A DNA stretch of 64,000 nucleotides from Hydractinia symbiolongicarpus. Its lineage: Eukaryota > Cnidaria > Hydrozoa > Anthoathecata > Hydractiniidae. The notes below the pieces were generated by a model, which saw only the letters and a program-made list of their open reading frames with translations, was not told where the DNA came from and searched no databases. Both the position numbers and the translations under genes were made by a program. The stretch covers positions 30,882,501 through 30,946,500 of the forward strand of contig NC_079879.1 of assembly GCF_029227915.1 (NCBI RefSeq), read 5' to 3'. Of this stretch, positions 38,346 through 51,279 are shown in pieces. How positions within the stretch are numbered: the stretch's first letter is position 1; every line of letters begins with the position of its first letter.

Positions 38346-39365
38346 TACACCCCGGGTACTTTCTTTGTATACTTTTGACTATACGGGCCAAGCCCGGGGT
38401 TACGGGAAATGGCGGGTTTTCGTTTGCCGGCGATTAAACTTCTTTTATTCAGCGTCTCATCAAAAATGAAAACATTTTTGAAAACTACAAGTCTCATGCG
38501 TTTTAGTGGTGAAAAGATAATTTAAAAAATTGTATTTGGAAATGAGTTTACTCACAGGGTACTTTCTTTGTATACATTCAACTATACGGGCCAAGCCCGG
38601 GATTTACGGGAAATCGCGGGTTTTCCTTTGCCGGCGATCAAACCACTTTCATTAAGCGTCTCATCAAAAATGAAAACATTTCTGAAAACAACAAGTCTCA
38701 TGCGTTTTAGTGGTGAAAAGATAATTTAAAAAATCGTTCGGGAAATGAGTTTACTCCCTGGGTACTTTCTTTGTGTACTTTTGACTATACGGGCCGAGTC
38801 CGGGATTTACGGGAATTCGCGGGTTTACGTTTGCCGGCGACTAAACTGCTTTTATTCAGCGTCTCCTCAAAAATGAAAACATTTTTAAAAACTACAAGTC
38901 TCATGGGCTTTAGTGGTGAAATAATAATTTAAAACATCGTTCGGGAAATGGGTTTACACCCCAGGTACTTTCTTTGTATGCTTTTGACTATTCGGGCCAA
39001 GCCCGGGGTTTACGGGAAATGGCGGGTTTTCCTTTGCCGGCGATTAAACCACTTTCATTAGGCGTCTCATCAAAAATGAAAACAATTCTGAAAACTACAA
39101 GTCTCATGCGTTTTAGTGGTGCAAAAATAATTTTAAAAATCGTTCGGGAAATGAGTTTACTCCCTGGGTACTTTCTTTGTATACTTTTGACTATACGGGC
39201 CGAGTCCGGGATTTACGGGAAATCACGGGTTTTCGTTTGCCGGCGATTAAACTTCTTTTATTCAGCGTCTCATCAAAAATGAAAACATTTTTAAAAACTA
39301 CAAGTCTCATGGGCTTTAGTGGTGAAATAATACTTTAAAAAATCGTTCGGGAAATGAGTTTACTC
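38346..39365 (+). repeat. ~1.0-kb block, copy 2, lacking the deletion monomer
   Basis: This is the partner of 36.94-38.35 kb with two monomers fewer. The GTCTCCTCAAAAATG variant at about 38.87 kb matches 37.84 kb. Correspondence ends near 39.36 kb, where ACACCCCGGG is replaced by ACTCCCTGGG. Confidence 0.7.
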
Positions 39366-39729
39366 CCTGGGTACTTTCTTTGTATACTTTTGACTATACG
39401 GGCCGAGTCCGGGATTTACGGGAAGTCGCGGGTTTTCGTTTGCCGGCGATTAAACTTCTTTTATTCAGCGTCTCATCAAAAATGAAAACATTTTTAAAAA
39501 CTACAATTCTCATGGGCTTTAGTGGTGAAATAATAATTTAAAAAATCATTTGGGAAATGAGTTTACTCCCTGGGTTCTTTCTTTGTATACTTTTGACTAT
39601 ACGGGCCAAGCCAGGGATTTACGGGAAATCGCAGGTTTTCGTTTGCCGGCGATTAAACTTCTTTTATTCAGCGTCTCATCAAAAATGAAAACATTTTTGA
39701 AAACTACAAGTCTCATGCGTTTTAGTGGT

Positions 39730-42700
39730 GAAAAAATAAATTAAAAAATCGTTCGGGAAATGAGTTTACTCCCTGGGTACTTTCTTTGTACACTTTTGAC
39801 TATACGGGCAAAGCCCGGGATTTACGGGAAATCGCGGTTTTTCGTTTGCCGGCGATTAAACTTCTTTTATTCAGCGTCTCATCAAAAATGAAAACATTTT
39901 TGAAAACTACAAGTCTTATGCCTTTTAGTGGTGAAAAAATAATTTAAAAAATCGTTCTGGAAATGGGTTTACTCACAGGGTACTTTCTTTGTATATATTC
40001 GACTATACGGGCCAAGCCCGGGATTTACGGGAAATCGCGGGTTTTCTTTTGCCGGCGATTAAACCTCTTTTATTCAGCGTCTCATCAAAAATGAAAACAT
40101 TTTTGAAAACTAAAAGTCTCATGCGTTTTAGTGGTGAAAAAATAATTTGAAAAATCGTTCGGGAAATGAGTGTACTCCCTGGGTACTTTCTTTGTATACT
40201 TTTGACTATACGGGCCGAGTCCGGGATTTACGGGAAATCGCAGGTTTTCGTTTGCCGGCGATTAAACTTCTTTTATTCAGCGTCTCATCAAAAATGAAAA
40301 CAAGATTGAAGACTACAAGTCTCATGCGTTTTAGTGGTGAAAAAATAATTTAAAAAATCGTTCGGAAAATGAGTTTACTCCCTGGGTACTTTCTTTGTAT
40401 ACTTTTGACTATACGGGCTAAGCCCGGGATTTACGGGAAATCGCGAGTTTTCGTTTGCCGGCGATTAAACTTCTTTTATTCAGCGTCTCATCAAAATTGA
40501 AAACATTTTTGAAAACTACAAGTCTTATGCGTTTTAGTGGTGAAAAAATAATTTAAAAAATCGTTGTGGAAATGAGTTTACTCACAGGGTACTTTCTTTG
40601 TATACATTCGACTATACGGGCCAAGCCCGGGATTTAGGGGAAATCACGGGTTTTCGTTTGCCGGCGACTAAACTTCTTTCATTAAGCGTCTCATCAAGAA
40701 TGAAAACATTTTTGAAAACTACAAGTCTCATGCGTTTTAGTGGTGAAAAAAAAATTTAAAAAATCGTTCGGAAAATGAGTTTACTCCCTGGGTACTTTCT
40801 TTGTATACTTTTGACTATACGGGCCAAGCCCGGGATTTACGGGAAATCGCGGGTTTTCCTTTGCCGGCGATTAAACTTCTTTTATTCAGCGTCTCATCAA
40901 AAATGAAAACATTTTTGAAAACTACAAGTCTTATGCGTTTTAGTGGTGAAAGAATAATTTAAAAAATCGTTGTGGAAATGAGTTTACTCACAGGGTACTT
41001 TCTTTGTATACATTCGACTATACGGGCCAAGCCCGGGATTTACGGGAAATCACGGGTTTTCGTTTGCCGGCGATTAAACTTCTTTCATTAAGCGTCTCAT
41101 CAAGAATGAAAACATTTTTGAAAACTACAAGTCTCATGCGTTTTAGTGGTGAAAAAAAAAATTAAAAAATCGTTCGGAAAATGAGTTTACTTCCTGGGTA
41201 CTTTCTTTGTATACTTTTGACTATACGGGCCGAGTCCGGGATTTACGGCAAATCGCGGGTTTTTGTTTGCCGGCAATTAAACTTCTTTTATTCAGCGTCT
41301 CATCAAAAATGAAAACAAGTTTGAAGACTACAAGCCTCATGCGTTTTAGTGGTGAAAAAATAATTTAAAAAATCGTTCGGGAAATGAGTTTACTCCCTGG
41401 GTACTTTCTTTGTATACTTTTGACTATACGGCGAAGCCCGGGATTTACGGGAAATCGTGGGTTTTCGTTTGCCGGGGATTAAACTTCTTTTATTCAGCGT
41501 CTCAAAAAAAATGAAAACATTTTTGAAAACTACAAGTCTTATGCGTTTTAGTGGTGAAAAAATAATTTAAAAAATCGTTGTGGAAATGAGTTTACTCACA
41601 GGGCACTCTCTTTGTATACATTCGACTGTACGGGCCAAGCCCGGGATTTACGGGAAATCGCGGGTTTTCTTTTGCCGGCGATTAAACCTCTTTTATTCAG
41701 CGTCTCATCAAAAATGAAAACATTTTTGAAAACTAAAAGTCTCATGCGTTTTAGTGGTGAAAAAATAATTTGAAAAATCGTTCGGGAAATGAGTGTACTC
41801 CCTGGGTACTTTCTTTGTATACTTTTGACTATACGGGCCGAGTCCGGGATTTACGGGAAGTCGCGGGTTTTCGTTTGCCGGCGATTAAACTTCTTTTATT
41901 CAGCTTCTCATCAAAAATGAAAACATTTTTAAAAACTACAAGTCTCATGGGCTTTAGTGGTGAAATAATAATTTAAAAAATCGTTCGGGAAATGAGTTTA
42001 CACCCTGGGTACTTTCTTTGTATACTTTTGACTTTACAGGCCGAGTCCGGGATTTACGGGAAATCGCAGGTTTTCGTTTGCCGGCGATTAAACTTCTTTT
42101 ATTCAGCGTCTCATCAAAAATGAAAACAAGATTGAAGACTACAAGTCTCATGCGTTTTAGTGGTGAAAAAATAATTTAAAAAATCGTTCGGAAAATGAGT
42201 TTACTCCCTGGGTACTTTCTTTGTATACTTTTGACTATACGGGCCAAGCCCGGGATTTACGGGAAATCGCGAGTTTTCGTTTGCCGGCGATTAAACTTCT
42301 TTTATTCAGCGTCTCATCAAAATTGAAAACATTTTTGAAAACTACAAGTCTTATGCGTTTTAGTGGTGAAAAAATAATTTAAAAAATCGTTGTGGAAATG
42401 AGTTTACTCACAGGGTACTTTCTTTGTATACTTTCGACTATACGGGCCAAGCCCGGGATTTAGGGGAAATCACGGGTTTTCGTTTGCCGGCGACTAAACT
42501 TCTTTCATTAAGCGTCTCTTCAAGAATAAAAACATTTTTGAAAACTACAAGTCTCATGCGTTTTAGTGGTGAAAAAAAAATTTAAAAAATCGTTCGGAAA
42601 ATGAGTTTACTCCCTGGGTACTTTCTTTGTATACTTTTGACTATACGGGCCAAGCCCGGGATTTACGGGAAATCGCGGGTTTTCCTTTGCCGGCGATTAA

Positions 42701-43380
42701 ACTTCTTTTATTCAGTGTCTCATCAAAAATGAAAACATTTTTGAAAACTACAAGTCTTATGCGTTTTAGTGGTGAAAGAATAATTTAAAAAATCGTTGTG
42801 GAAATGAGTTTACTCACAGGGTACTTTCTTTGTATACATTCGACTATACGGGCCAAGCCCGGGATTTACGGGAAATCACGGGTTTTCGTTTGCCGGCGAT
42901 TAAACTTCTTTCATTAAGCGTCTCATCAAGAATGAAAACATTTTTGAAAACTACAAGTCTCATGCGTTTTAGTGGTGAAAAAAAAAATTAAAAAATCGTT
43001 CGGAAAATGAGTTTACTTCCTGGGTACTTTCTTTGTATACTTTTGACTATACGGGCCGAGTCCGGGATTTACGGCAAATCGCGGGTTTTTGTTTGCCGGC
43101 AATTAAACTTCTTTTATTCAGCGTCTCATCAAAAATGAAAACAAGTTTGAAGACTACAAGCCTCATGCGTTTTAGTGGTGAAAAAATAATTTAAAAAATC
43201 GTTCGGGAAATGAGTTTACTCCCTGGGTACTTTCTTTGTATACTTTTGACTATACGGCGAAGCCCGGGATTTACGGGAAATCGTGGGTTTTCGTTTGCCG
43301 GGGATTAAACTTCTTTTATTCAGCGTCTCAAAAAAAATGAAAACATTTTTGAAAACTACAAGTCTTATGCGTTTTAGTGG
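39730..43380 (+). repeat. ~18-monomer block with a nested 9-monomer repeat (1,826 bp)
   Basis: Within it, about 40.21-41.56 kb matches 42.03-43.38 kb at 1,826 bp (CAAGATTGAAGAC at 40301 and 42127; ACAAGTTTGAAGAC at 41315 and 43141). Its first part (TACACTTTTGAC and GGGCAAAGCCC near 39.79-39.81 kb) recurs near 43.44 kb, about 3,650 bp away. Typical variants are CGTTGTGGAAATG and CATCAAGAATG. Confidence 0.7.
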
Positions 43381-43567
43381 TGAAAAAATAAATTCAAAAA
43401 TCGTTCGGGAAATGAGTTTACTCCCTGGGTACTTTCTTTGTACACTTTTGACTATACGGGCAAAGCCCGGGATTTACGGGAAATCGCGGTTTTTCGTTTG
43501 CCGGCGATTAAACTTCTTTTATTCAGCGTCTCATCAAAAATGAAAACATTTTTGAAAACTACAAGTC

Positions 43568-44582
43568 TTATGCGTTTTAGTGGTGAAAAAATAATTTAAA
43601 AAATCGTTCTGGAAATGAGTTTACTCACAGGGTACTTTCTTTGTATATATTCGACTATACGGGCCAAGCCCGGGATTTACGGGAAATCGCGGGTTTTCGT
43701 TTGCCGGCGATTAAACCTCTTTTATTCAGCGTCTCATCAAAAATGAAAACATTTTTGAAAACTAAAAGTCTCATGCGTTTTAGTGGTGAAAAAATAATTT
43801 GAAAAATCGTTCGGGAAATGAGTGTACTCCCTGGGTACTTTCTTTGTATACTTTTGACTATACGGGCCGAGTCCGGGATTTACGGGAAGTCGCGGGTTTT
43901 CGTTTGCCGGCGATTAAACTTCTTTTATTCAGCGTCTCATCAAAAATGAAAACATTTTTAAAAACTACAAGTCTCATGGGCTTTAGTGGTGAAATAATAA
44001 TTTAAAAAATCGTTCGGGAAATGAGTTTACACCCTGGGTACTTTCTTTGTATACTTTTGACTTTACAGGCCGAGTCCGGGATTTACGGGAAATCGCAGGT
44101 TTTCGTTTGCCGGCGATTAAACTTCTTTTATTCAGCGTCTCATCAAAAATGAAAACAAGATTGAAGACTACAAGTCTCATGCGTTTTAGTGGTGAAAAAA
44201 TAATTTAAAAAATCGTTCGGGAAATGAGTTTACTCCCTGGGTACTTTCTTTGTATACATTCGACTATACGGGCCAAGCCCGGGATTTACGGGAAATCGCG
44301 GGTTTTCGTTTGCCGGCGATTAAACTTCTTTTATTCAGCGTCTCATCAAAAAAGAAAACATTTTTAAAAACTACAAGTCTTATGCGTTTTAGTGGTGAAA
44401 AAATAATTTAAAAAATCGTTGTGGAAATGAGTTTACTCACAGGGTACTTTCTTTGTATACATTCGACTATACGGGCCAAGTCCGGGATTTACGGGAAATC
44501 GCAGGTTTTCGTTTGCCGGCGATTAAACTTCTTTTATTCAGCGTCTCATCAAAAATGAAAACATTTTTAAAAACTACAAGTC
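43568..44582 (+). repeat. 5-monomer higher-order repeat, copy 1 (1,015 bp)
   Basis: It repeats directly downstream at 1,015 bp, with no difference seen by eye over most of its length. Markers are GAGTGTACTCC near 43.82 kb, GACTTTACAGGCC near 44.06 kb and CAAGATTGAAGAC near 44.15 kb. The 41.64-42.13 kb region is an older copy at 2,029 bp spacing. Confidence 0.82.
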
Positions 44583-45597
44583 TTATGCGTTTTAGTGGTG
44601 AAAAAATAATTTAAAAAATCGTTCTGGAAATGAGTTTACTCACAGGGTACTTTCTTTGTATATATTCGACTATACGGGCCAAGCCCGGGATTTACGGGAA
44701 ATCGCGGGTTTTCGTTTGCCGGCGATTAAACCTCTTTTATTCAGCGTCTCATCAAAAATGAAAACATTTTTGAAAACTAAAAGTCTCATGCGTTTTAGTG
44801 GTGAAAAAATAATTTGAAAAATCGTTCGGGAAATGAGTGTACTCCCTGGGTACTTTCTTTGTATACTTTTGACTATACGGGCCGAGTCCGGGATTTACGG
44901 GAAGTCGCGGGTTTTCGTTTGCCGGCGATTAAACTTCTTTTATTCAGCGTCTCATCAAAAATGAAAACATTTTTAAAAACTACAAGTCTCATGGGCTTTA
45001 GTGGTGAAATAATAATTTAAAAAATCGTTCGGGAAATGAGTTTACACCCTGGGTACTTTCTTTGTATACTTTTGACTTTACAGGCCGAGTCCGGGATTTA
45101 CGGGAAATCGCAGGTTTTCGTTTGCCGGCGATTAAACTTCTTTTATTCAGCGTCTCATCAAAAATGAAAACAAGATTGAAGACTACAAGTCTCATGCGTT
45201 TTAGTGGTGAAAAAATAATTTAAAAAATCGTTCGGGAAATGAGTTTACTCCCTGGGTACTTTCTTTGTATACATTCGACTATACGGGCCAAGCCCGGGAT
45301 TTACGGGAAATCGCGGGTTTTCGTTTGCCGGCGATTAAACTTCTTTTATTCAGCGTCTCATCAAAAAAGAAAACATTTTTAAAAACTACAAGTCTTATGC
45401 GTTTTAGTGGTGAAAAAATAATTTAAAAAATCGTTGTGGAAATGAGTTTACTCACAGGGTACTTTCTTTGTATACATTCGACTATACGGGCCAAGTCCGG
45501 GATTTACGGGAAATCGCAGGTTTTCGTTTGCCGGCGATTAAACTTCTTTTATTCAGCGTCTCATCAAAAATGAAAACATTTTTAAAAACTACAAGTC
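44583..45597 (+). repeat. 5-monomer higher-order repeat, copy 2 (1,015 bp)
   Basis: This is the tandem partner of 43.57-44.58 kb. The GACTTTACAGGCC monomer recurs once more near 46.09 kb, again 1,015 bp on, so a partial third copy follows. The intervening monomers near 45.6-46.0 kb are different (TTTTGATTATACGGG variants). Confidence 0.82.
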
Positions 45598-47380
45598 TCA
45601 TGCGTTTTAGTGGTGAAAAAATAATTTAAAAAATCGTTCGGGAAATGAGTTTACTCCCTGGGTACTTTCTTTGTATACTTTTGATTATACGGGCCGAGTC
45701 CGGGGTTTACGGGAAATGGCGGGTTTTCGTTTGCCGGCGATTAAACTTCTTTTATTCAGCGTCTCATCAAAAATAAAAACATTTTTGAAAACTACAAGTC
45801 TCATGCGTTTTAGTGGTGAAAAAATAATTTAAAAAATCGTTCGGGAAAAGAGTTTACTCCCTGGGTACTTTCTTTGTATACTTTTGATTATACGGGCCAA
45901 GTCCGGGGTTTACGGGAAATGGCGGGTTTTCGTTTGCTGGCGACTAAACTTCTTTTATTCAGCGTCTCATCAAAAATGAAAACATTTTTAAAAACTACAA
46001 GTCTCATGGGCTTTAGTGGTGAAATAATAATTTAAAAAATCGTTCGGGAAATGAGTTTACACCCTGGGTACTTTCTTTGTATACTTTTGACTTTACAGGC
46101 CGAGTCCGGGATTTACGGGAAATCGCAGGTTTTCGTTTGCCGGCGATTAAACTTCTTTTATTCAGCGTCTCATCAAAAATGAAAACAAGATTGAAGACTA
46201 CAAGTCTCATGCGTTTTAGTGGTGAAAAAATAATTTAAAAAATCGTTCGGAAAATGAGTTTACTCCCTGGGTACTTTCTTTGTATACTTTTGACTATACG
46301 GGCCAAGCCCGGGATTTACGGGAAATCGCGGGTTTTCGTTTGCCGGCGATTAAACTTCTTTTATTCAGCGTCTCATCAAAAAAGAAAACATTTTTAAAAA
46401 CTACAAGTCTTATGCGTTTTAGTGGTGAAAAAATAATTTAAAAAATCGTTGTGGAAATGAGTTTACTCACAGGGTACTTTCTTTGTATACATTCGACTAT
46501 ACGGGCCAAGTCCGGGATTTAGGGGAAATCACGGGTTTTCGTTTGCCGGCGACTAAACTTCTTTCATTAAGCGTCTCATCAAGAATGAAAACATTTTTGA
46601 AAACTACAAGTCTCATGCGTTTTAGTGTTTAAAAAAAAATTTAAAAAATCGTTCGGAAAATGAGTTTACTCCCTGGGTACTTTCTTTGTATACTTTTGAC
46701 TATACGGGCCAAGCCCGGGATTTACGGGAAATCGCGGGTTTTCGTTTGCCGGCGATTAAACTTCTTTTATTCAGCGTCTCATCAAAAATGAAAACATTTT
46801 TGAAAACTACAAGTCTTATGCGTTTTAGTGGTGAAAAAATAATTTAAAAAATCGTTGTGGAAATGAGTTTACTCACAGGGTACTTTCTTTGTATACATTC
46901 GACTATACGGGCCAAGCCCGGGATTTACGGGAAATCACGGGTTTTCGTTTGCCGGCGATTAAACTTCTTTCATTAAGCGTCTCATCAAGAATGAAAACAT
47001 TTTTGAAAACTACAAGTCTCATGCGTTTTAGTGGTGAAAAAAAAAATTAAAAAATCGTTCGGAAAATGAGTTTACTTCCTGGGTACTTTCTTTGTATACT
47101 TTTGACTATACGGGCCGAGTCCGGGATTTACGGGAAATCGCGGGTTTTTGTTTGCCGGCGATTAAACTTCTTTTATTCAGCGTCTCATCAAAAATGAAAA
47201 CAAGTTTGAAGACTACCAGCCTCATGCGTTTTAGTGGTGAAAAAATAATTTAAAAAATCGTTCGGGAAATGAGTTTACTCCCTGGGTACTTTCTTTGTAT
47301 ACTTTTGACTATACGGCCAAGCCCGGGATTTACGGGAAATCGTGGGTTTTCGTTTGCCGGCGATTAAAGCTCTTTCATTA
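45598..47380 (+). repeat. Partial third 5-mer copy and re-used older monomers
   Basis: About 46.0-46.5 kb continues the 1,015-bp series. From 46.5 to about 47.3 kb the sequence resembles 42.5-43.3 kb, with CATCAAGAATG, GAAAAAAAAAATTAAA and ACAAGTTTGAAGAC variants. No distinct tandem unit or gene is seen. Confidence 0.6.
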
Positions 47381-48745
47381 AGCGTCTTATCAAAAATGAA
47401 AACATTTTTAAAAACTACAAGTCTCATGCGTTTTAGTGGTGAAAAAAAAATTTAAAAATTCGTTCGGGAAATGAGTTTACTCCCTGGGTACTTTCTTTGT
47501 ATACATTCTACTACACGGGCCAAGCCCGGGATTTAGGGGAAATCGCTGGTTTTCGTTTGCCGGCGATTAAACCTCTTTCATTAAGCGTCGCATCAAAAAT
47601 GAAAACATTTTTGAAAACTACAAGTCTCATGCGTTTTAGTGGTGAAAAAATAATTTAAAAAATCGTTCGGAAATTGAGTTTACTTCCTGGGTACTTTCTT
47701 TGTATACTTTTGACTATACGGGCCGAGTCCGGGATTTACGGGAAATCGCGGGATTTCGTTTGCCGGCGATTAAACTTCTTTTATTCAGCGTCCCATCAAA
47801 ACTGAAAACATTTTTGAAAACTACAAGTCTCATGCGTTTTAGTGGTGAAAAAATAATGTAAAAAATCGTTCGAGAAATGAGTTTACTCCCTGGGTACTTT
47901 CTTTGTATACTTTTGACTATACGCGCCAAGCCCGGGATTCACGGGAAATGGCGGGTTTTCGTTTGCCGGCGATTAAACTTCTTTTATCCAGTGTCTCATC
48001 AAAAATGAAAACATTTTTGAAAACTACAAGTCTCATGCGTTTTAGTGGTGAAAAGATAATTTAAAAAAACGTTTTGAAAAAGAGTTTACTCACAAGCTAC
48101 TTTCTGTGTATACATTCGACTATACGGGCCAAGTCCGGGATTTACGGGAAATCGCGGGTTTTCGTTTGCCGGCGATTAAACCTCTTTCATTAAGCGTCTC
48201 ATCAAAAATGAACACATTTCTGAAAACTACAAGTCTCATGCGTTTTAGTTGTGAAAAAATAATTTAAAAAATCGTTCGGGAAATGAGTTTACTCCCTGGG
48301 TACTTTCTTTGTATACTTTTGACTATACGGGCCAAGCCCGGGATTTACGGGAAATCGCGGGTTTTCGTTTGCCGGCGATTAAACTTCTTTTATTCAGCGT
48401 CTCATAAAAAATGAAAACATTTTTGAAAACTACAAGTCTTATGAGTTTTAGTGGTGAAAAAATAATTTAAAAAATCGTTGTGGAAATGAGTTGACTCACA
48501 GGGTACTTTCTTTGTATACATTCGACTGTACGGGCCAAGCCCGGAATTTACGGGAAATCGCGGGTTTTCGTTTGCCCGCGATTAAACCTCTTTCATTAAG
48601 CGTCTCATCAAAAATGAAAACATTTTTGAAAACTACAAGTCTCATGCGTTTTAGTGGTGAGAAAAAAATTTAAAAAATCGTTCGGAAAATGAGTTTACTC
48701 CCTGGGTACTTTCTTTGTATACTTTTGACTATACGGGCCAAGCCC
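47380..48745 (+). repeat. Left flank of the 48.7-52.3 kb cluster (4,669-bp related)
   Basis: It matches about 52.05-53.2 kb at a spacing of 4,669 bp (23 monomers), with many single-base differences. Shared rare variants include GATTTAGGGGAAATCGCTGG, TCACAAGCTACTTTCTGTG and TACGCGCC/TACGTGCC. A 2-monomer (406-bp) repeat is visible around 48.49 and 48.90 kb. Confidence 0.7.
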
Positions 48746-48749
48746 GGGA

Positions 48750-49967
48750 TTTACGGGAAATCGCGGGTTTTCGTTTGCCGGCGATTAAACTTCTTTTATT
48801 CAGCGTCTCATAAAAAATGAAAACATTTTGGAAAACTCCAAGTCTTATGAGTTTTAGTGGTGAAAAAATAATTTAAAAAATCGTTGTGGAAATGAGTTGA
48901 CTCACAGGGTACTTTCTTTGTATACATTCCACTGTACGGGCCAAGCCCGGAATTTACGGGAAATCGCGGGTTTTCGTTTGCCGGCGATTAAACCTCTTTC
49001 ATTAAGCGTCTCATCAAAAATGAAAACATTTTTGAAAACTACAAGTCTCATGCGTTTTAGTGGTGAGAAAAAAATTTAAAAAATCGTTCGGAAAATGAGT
49101 TTACTCCCTGGGTACTTTCTTTGTATACTTTTGACTATACGGGCCAAGCCCAGGATTTACGGGAAATCGTGGGTTTTCATTTGCCGGGGATTAAACATCT
49201 TTTATTCAGCGTCTCATAAAAAATGAAAACATTTTTGAAAACTGCAAGTCTTATGCGTTTTAGTGGTGAAAAAATAATTTAAAAAAGCGTTGTGAAAATG
49301 AGTTTACTAACAGGGTACTTTCTTTGTATACATTCCACTGTACGGGCCAAGCCCGGGATTTACGGGAAATCGCGGGTTTTCGTTTGCCGGCGATTAAACC
49401 TCTTTCATTAAGCGTCTCATCAAAAATGAAAACATTTTTGAAAACTACAAGTCTCATGCGTTTTAGTGGTGAAAAAAAAATTTAAAAATTCGTTCGGGAA
49501 ATGAGTTTACTCCCTGGGTACTTTCTTTGTATACATTCGACTACACGGGCCAAGCCCGGAATTTACGGGAAGTCGCGGGTTTTCGTTTGCCGGCGATTAA
49601 ACCTCTTTCATTAAGAGTCTCATCAAAAATGAAAACATTTTTGAAAACTACAAGTCTCATGCGTTTTAGTGGTGAGAAAAAAATTTAAAAAATCGTTCGG
49701 AAAATGAGTTTACTCCCTGGGTACTTTCTTTGTATACTTTTGACTACACGGGCCAAGCCCGGGATTTACGGGAAATCGCGGGTTTTCGTTTGCCGGCGAT
49801 TAAACCTCTTTCATTAAGCGTCTCATCAAAAATGAAAACATTTTTGAAAACTACAAGTCTCATGCGTTTTAGTGGTGAAAAAAAAATTTAAAAATTCGTT
49901 CGGGAAATGAGTTTACTCCCTGGGTACTTTCTTTGTATACATTCGACTACACGGGCCAAGCCCGGGA
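48750..49967 (+). repeat. 6-monomer higher-order repeat, copy 1 (1,218 bp)
   Basis: It repeats directly downstream at 1,218 bp. Markers are CTTATGAGTTTTAG (48844 and 50062) and GCCCAGGATTTACGG (near 49147 and 50365). Two differences were seen: AGTCGCGGG near 49.57 kb against AATCGCGGG, and GGCGATT near 49.39 kb against GGTGATT near 50.61 kb. Confidence 0.82.
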
Positions 49968-51185
49968 TTTACGGGAAATCGCGGGTTTTCGTTTGCCGGC
50001 GATTAAACTTCTTTTATTCAGCGTCTCATAAAAAATGAAAACATTTTTGAAAACTCCAAGTCTTATGAGTTTTAGTGGTGAAAAAATAATTTAAAAAATC
50101 GTTGTGGAAATGAGTTGACTCACAGGGTACTTTCTTTGTATACATTCCACTGTACGGGCCAAGCCCGGAATTTACGGGAAATCGCGGGTTTTCGTTTGCC
50201 GGCGATTAAACCTCTTTCATTAAGCGTCTCATCAAAAATGAAAACATTTTTGAAAACTACAAGTCTCATGCGTTTTAGTGGTGAGAAAAAAATTTAAAAA
50301 ATCGTTCGGAAAATGAGTTTACTCCCTGGGTACTTTCTTTGTATACTTTTGACTATACGGGCCAAGCCCAGGATTTACGGGAAATCGTGGGTTTTCATTT
50401 GCCGGGGATTAAACATCTTTTATTCAGCGTCTCATAAAAAATGAAAACATTTTTGAAAACTGCAAGTCTTATGCGTTTTAGTGGTGAAAAAATAATTTAA
50501 AAAAGCGTTGTGAAAATGAGTTTACTAACAGGGTACTTTCTTTGTATACATTCCACTGTACGGGCCAAGCCCGGGATTTACGGGAAATCGCGGGTTTTCG
50601 TTTGCCGGTGATTAAACCTCTTTCATTAAGCGTCTCATCAAAAATGAAAACATTTTTGAAAACTACAAGTCTCATGCGTTTTAGTGGTGAAAAAAAAATT
50701 TAAAAATTCGTTCGGGAAATGAGTTTACTCCCTGGGTACTTTCTTTGTATACATTCGACTACACGGGCCAAGCCCGGAATTTACGGGAAATCGCGGGTTT
50801 TCGTTTGCCGGCGATTAAACCTCTTTCATTAAGAGTCTCATCAAAAATGAAAACATTTTTGAAAACTACAAGTCTCATGCGTTTTAGTGGTGAGAAAAAA
50901 ATTTAAAAAATCGTTCGGAAAATGAGTTTACTCCCTGGGTACTTTCTTTGTATACTTTTGACTACACGGGCCAAGCCCGGGATTTACGGGAAATCGCGGG
51001 TTTTCGTTTGCCGGCGATTAAACCTCTTTCATTAAGCGTCTCATCAAAAATGAAAACATTTTTGAAAACTACAAGTCTCATGCGTTTTAGTGGTGAAAAA
51101 AAAATTTAAAAATTCGTTCGGGAAATGAGTTTACTCCCTGGGTACTTTCTTTGTATACATTCCACTACACGGGCCAAGCCCGGGA
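49968..51185 (+). repeat. 6-monomer higher-order repeat, copy 2 (1,218 bp)
   Basis: This is the tandem partner of 48.75-49.97 kb. Its last five monomers (about 50.27-51.28 kb) are copied again at 51.28-52.30 kb with 1,015-bp spacing, so 6-mer and 5-mer units overlap here. Confidence 0.82.
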
Positions 51186-51279
51186 TTTAGGGGAAATCGC
51201 TGGTTTTTGTTTGCCGGCGATTAAACCTCTTTCATTAAGCGTCTCATCAAAAATGAAAACAATTTTGAAAACTACAAGT

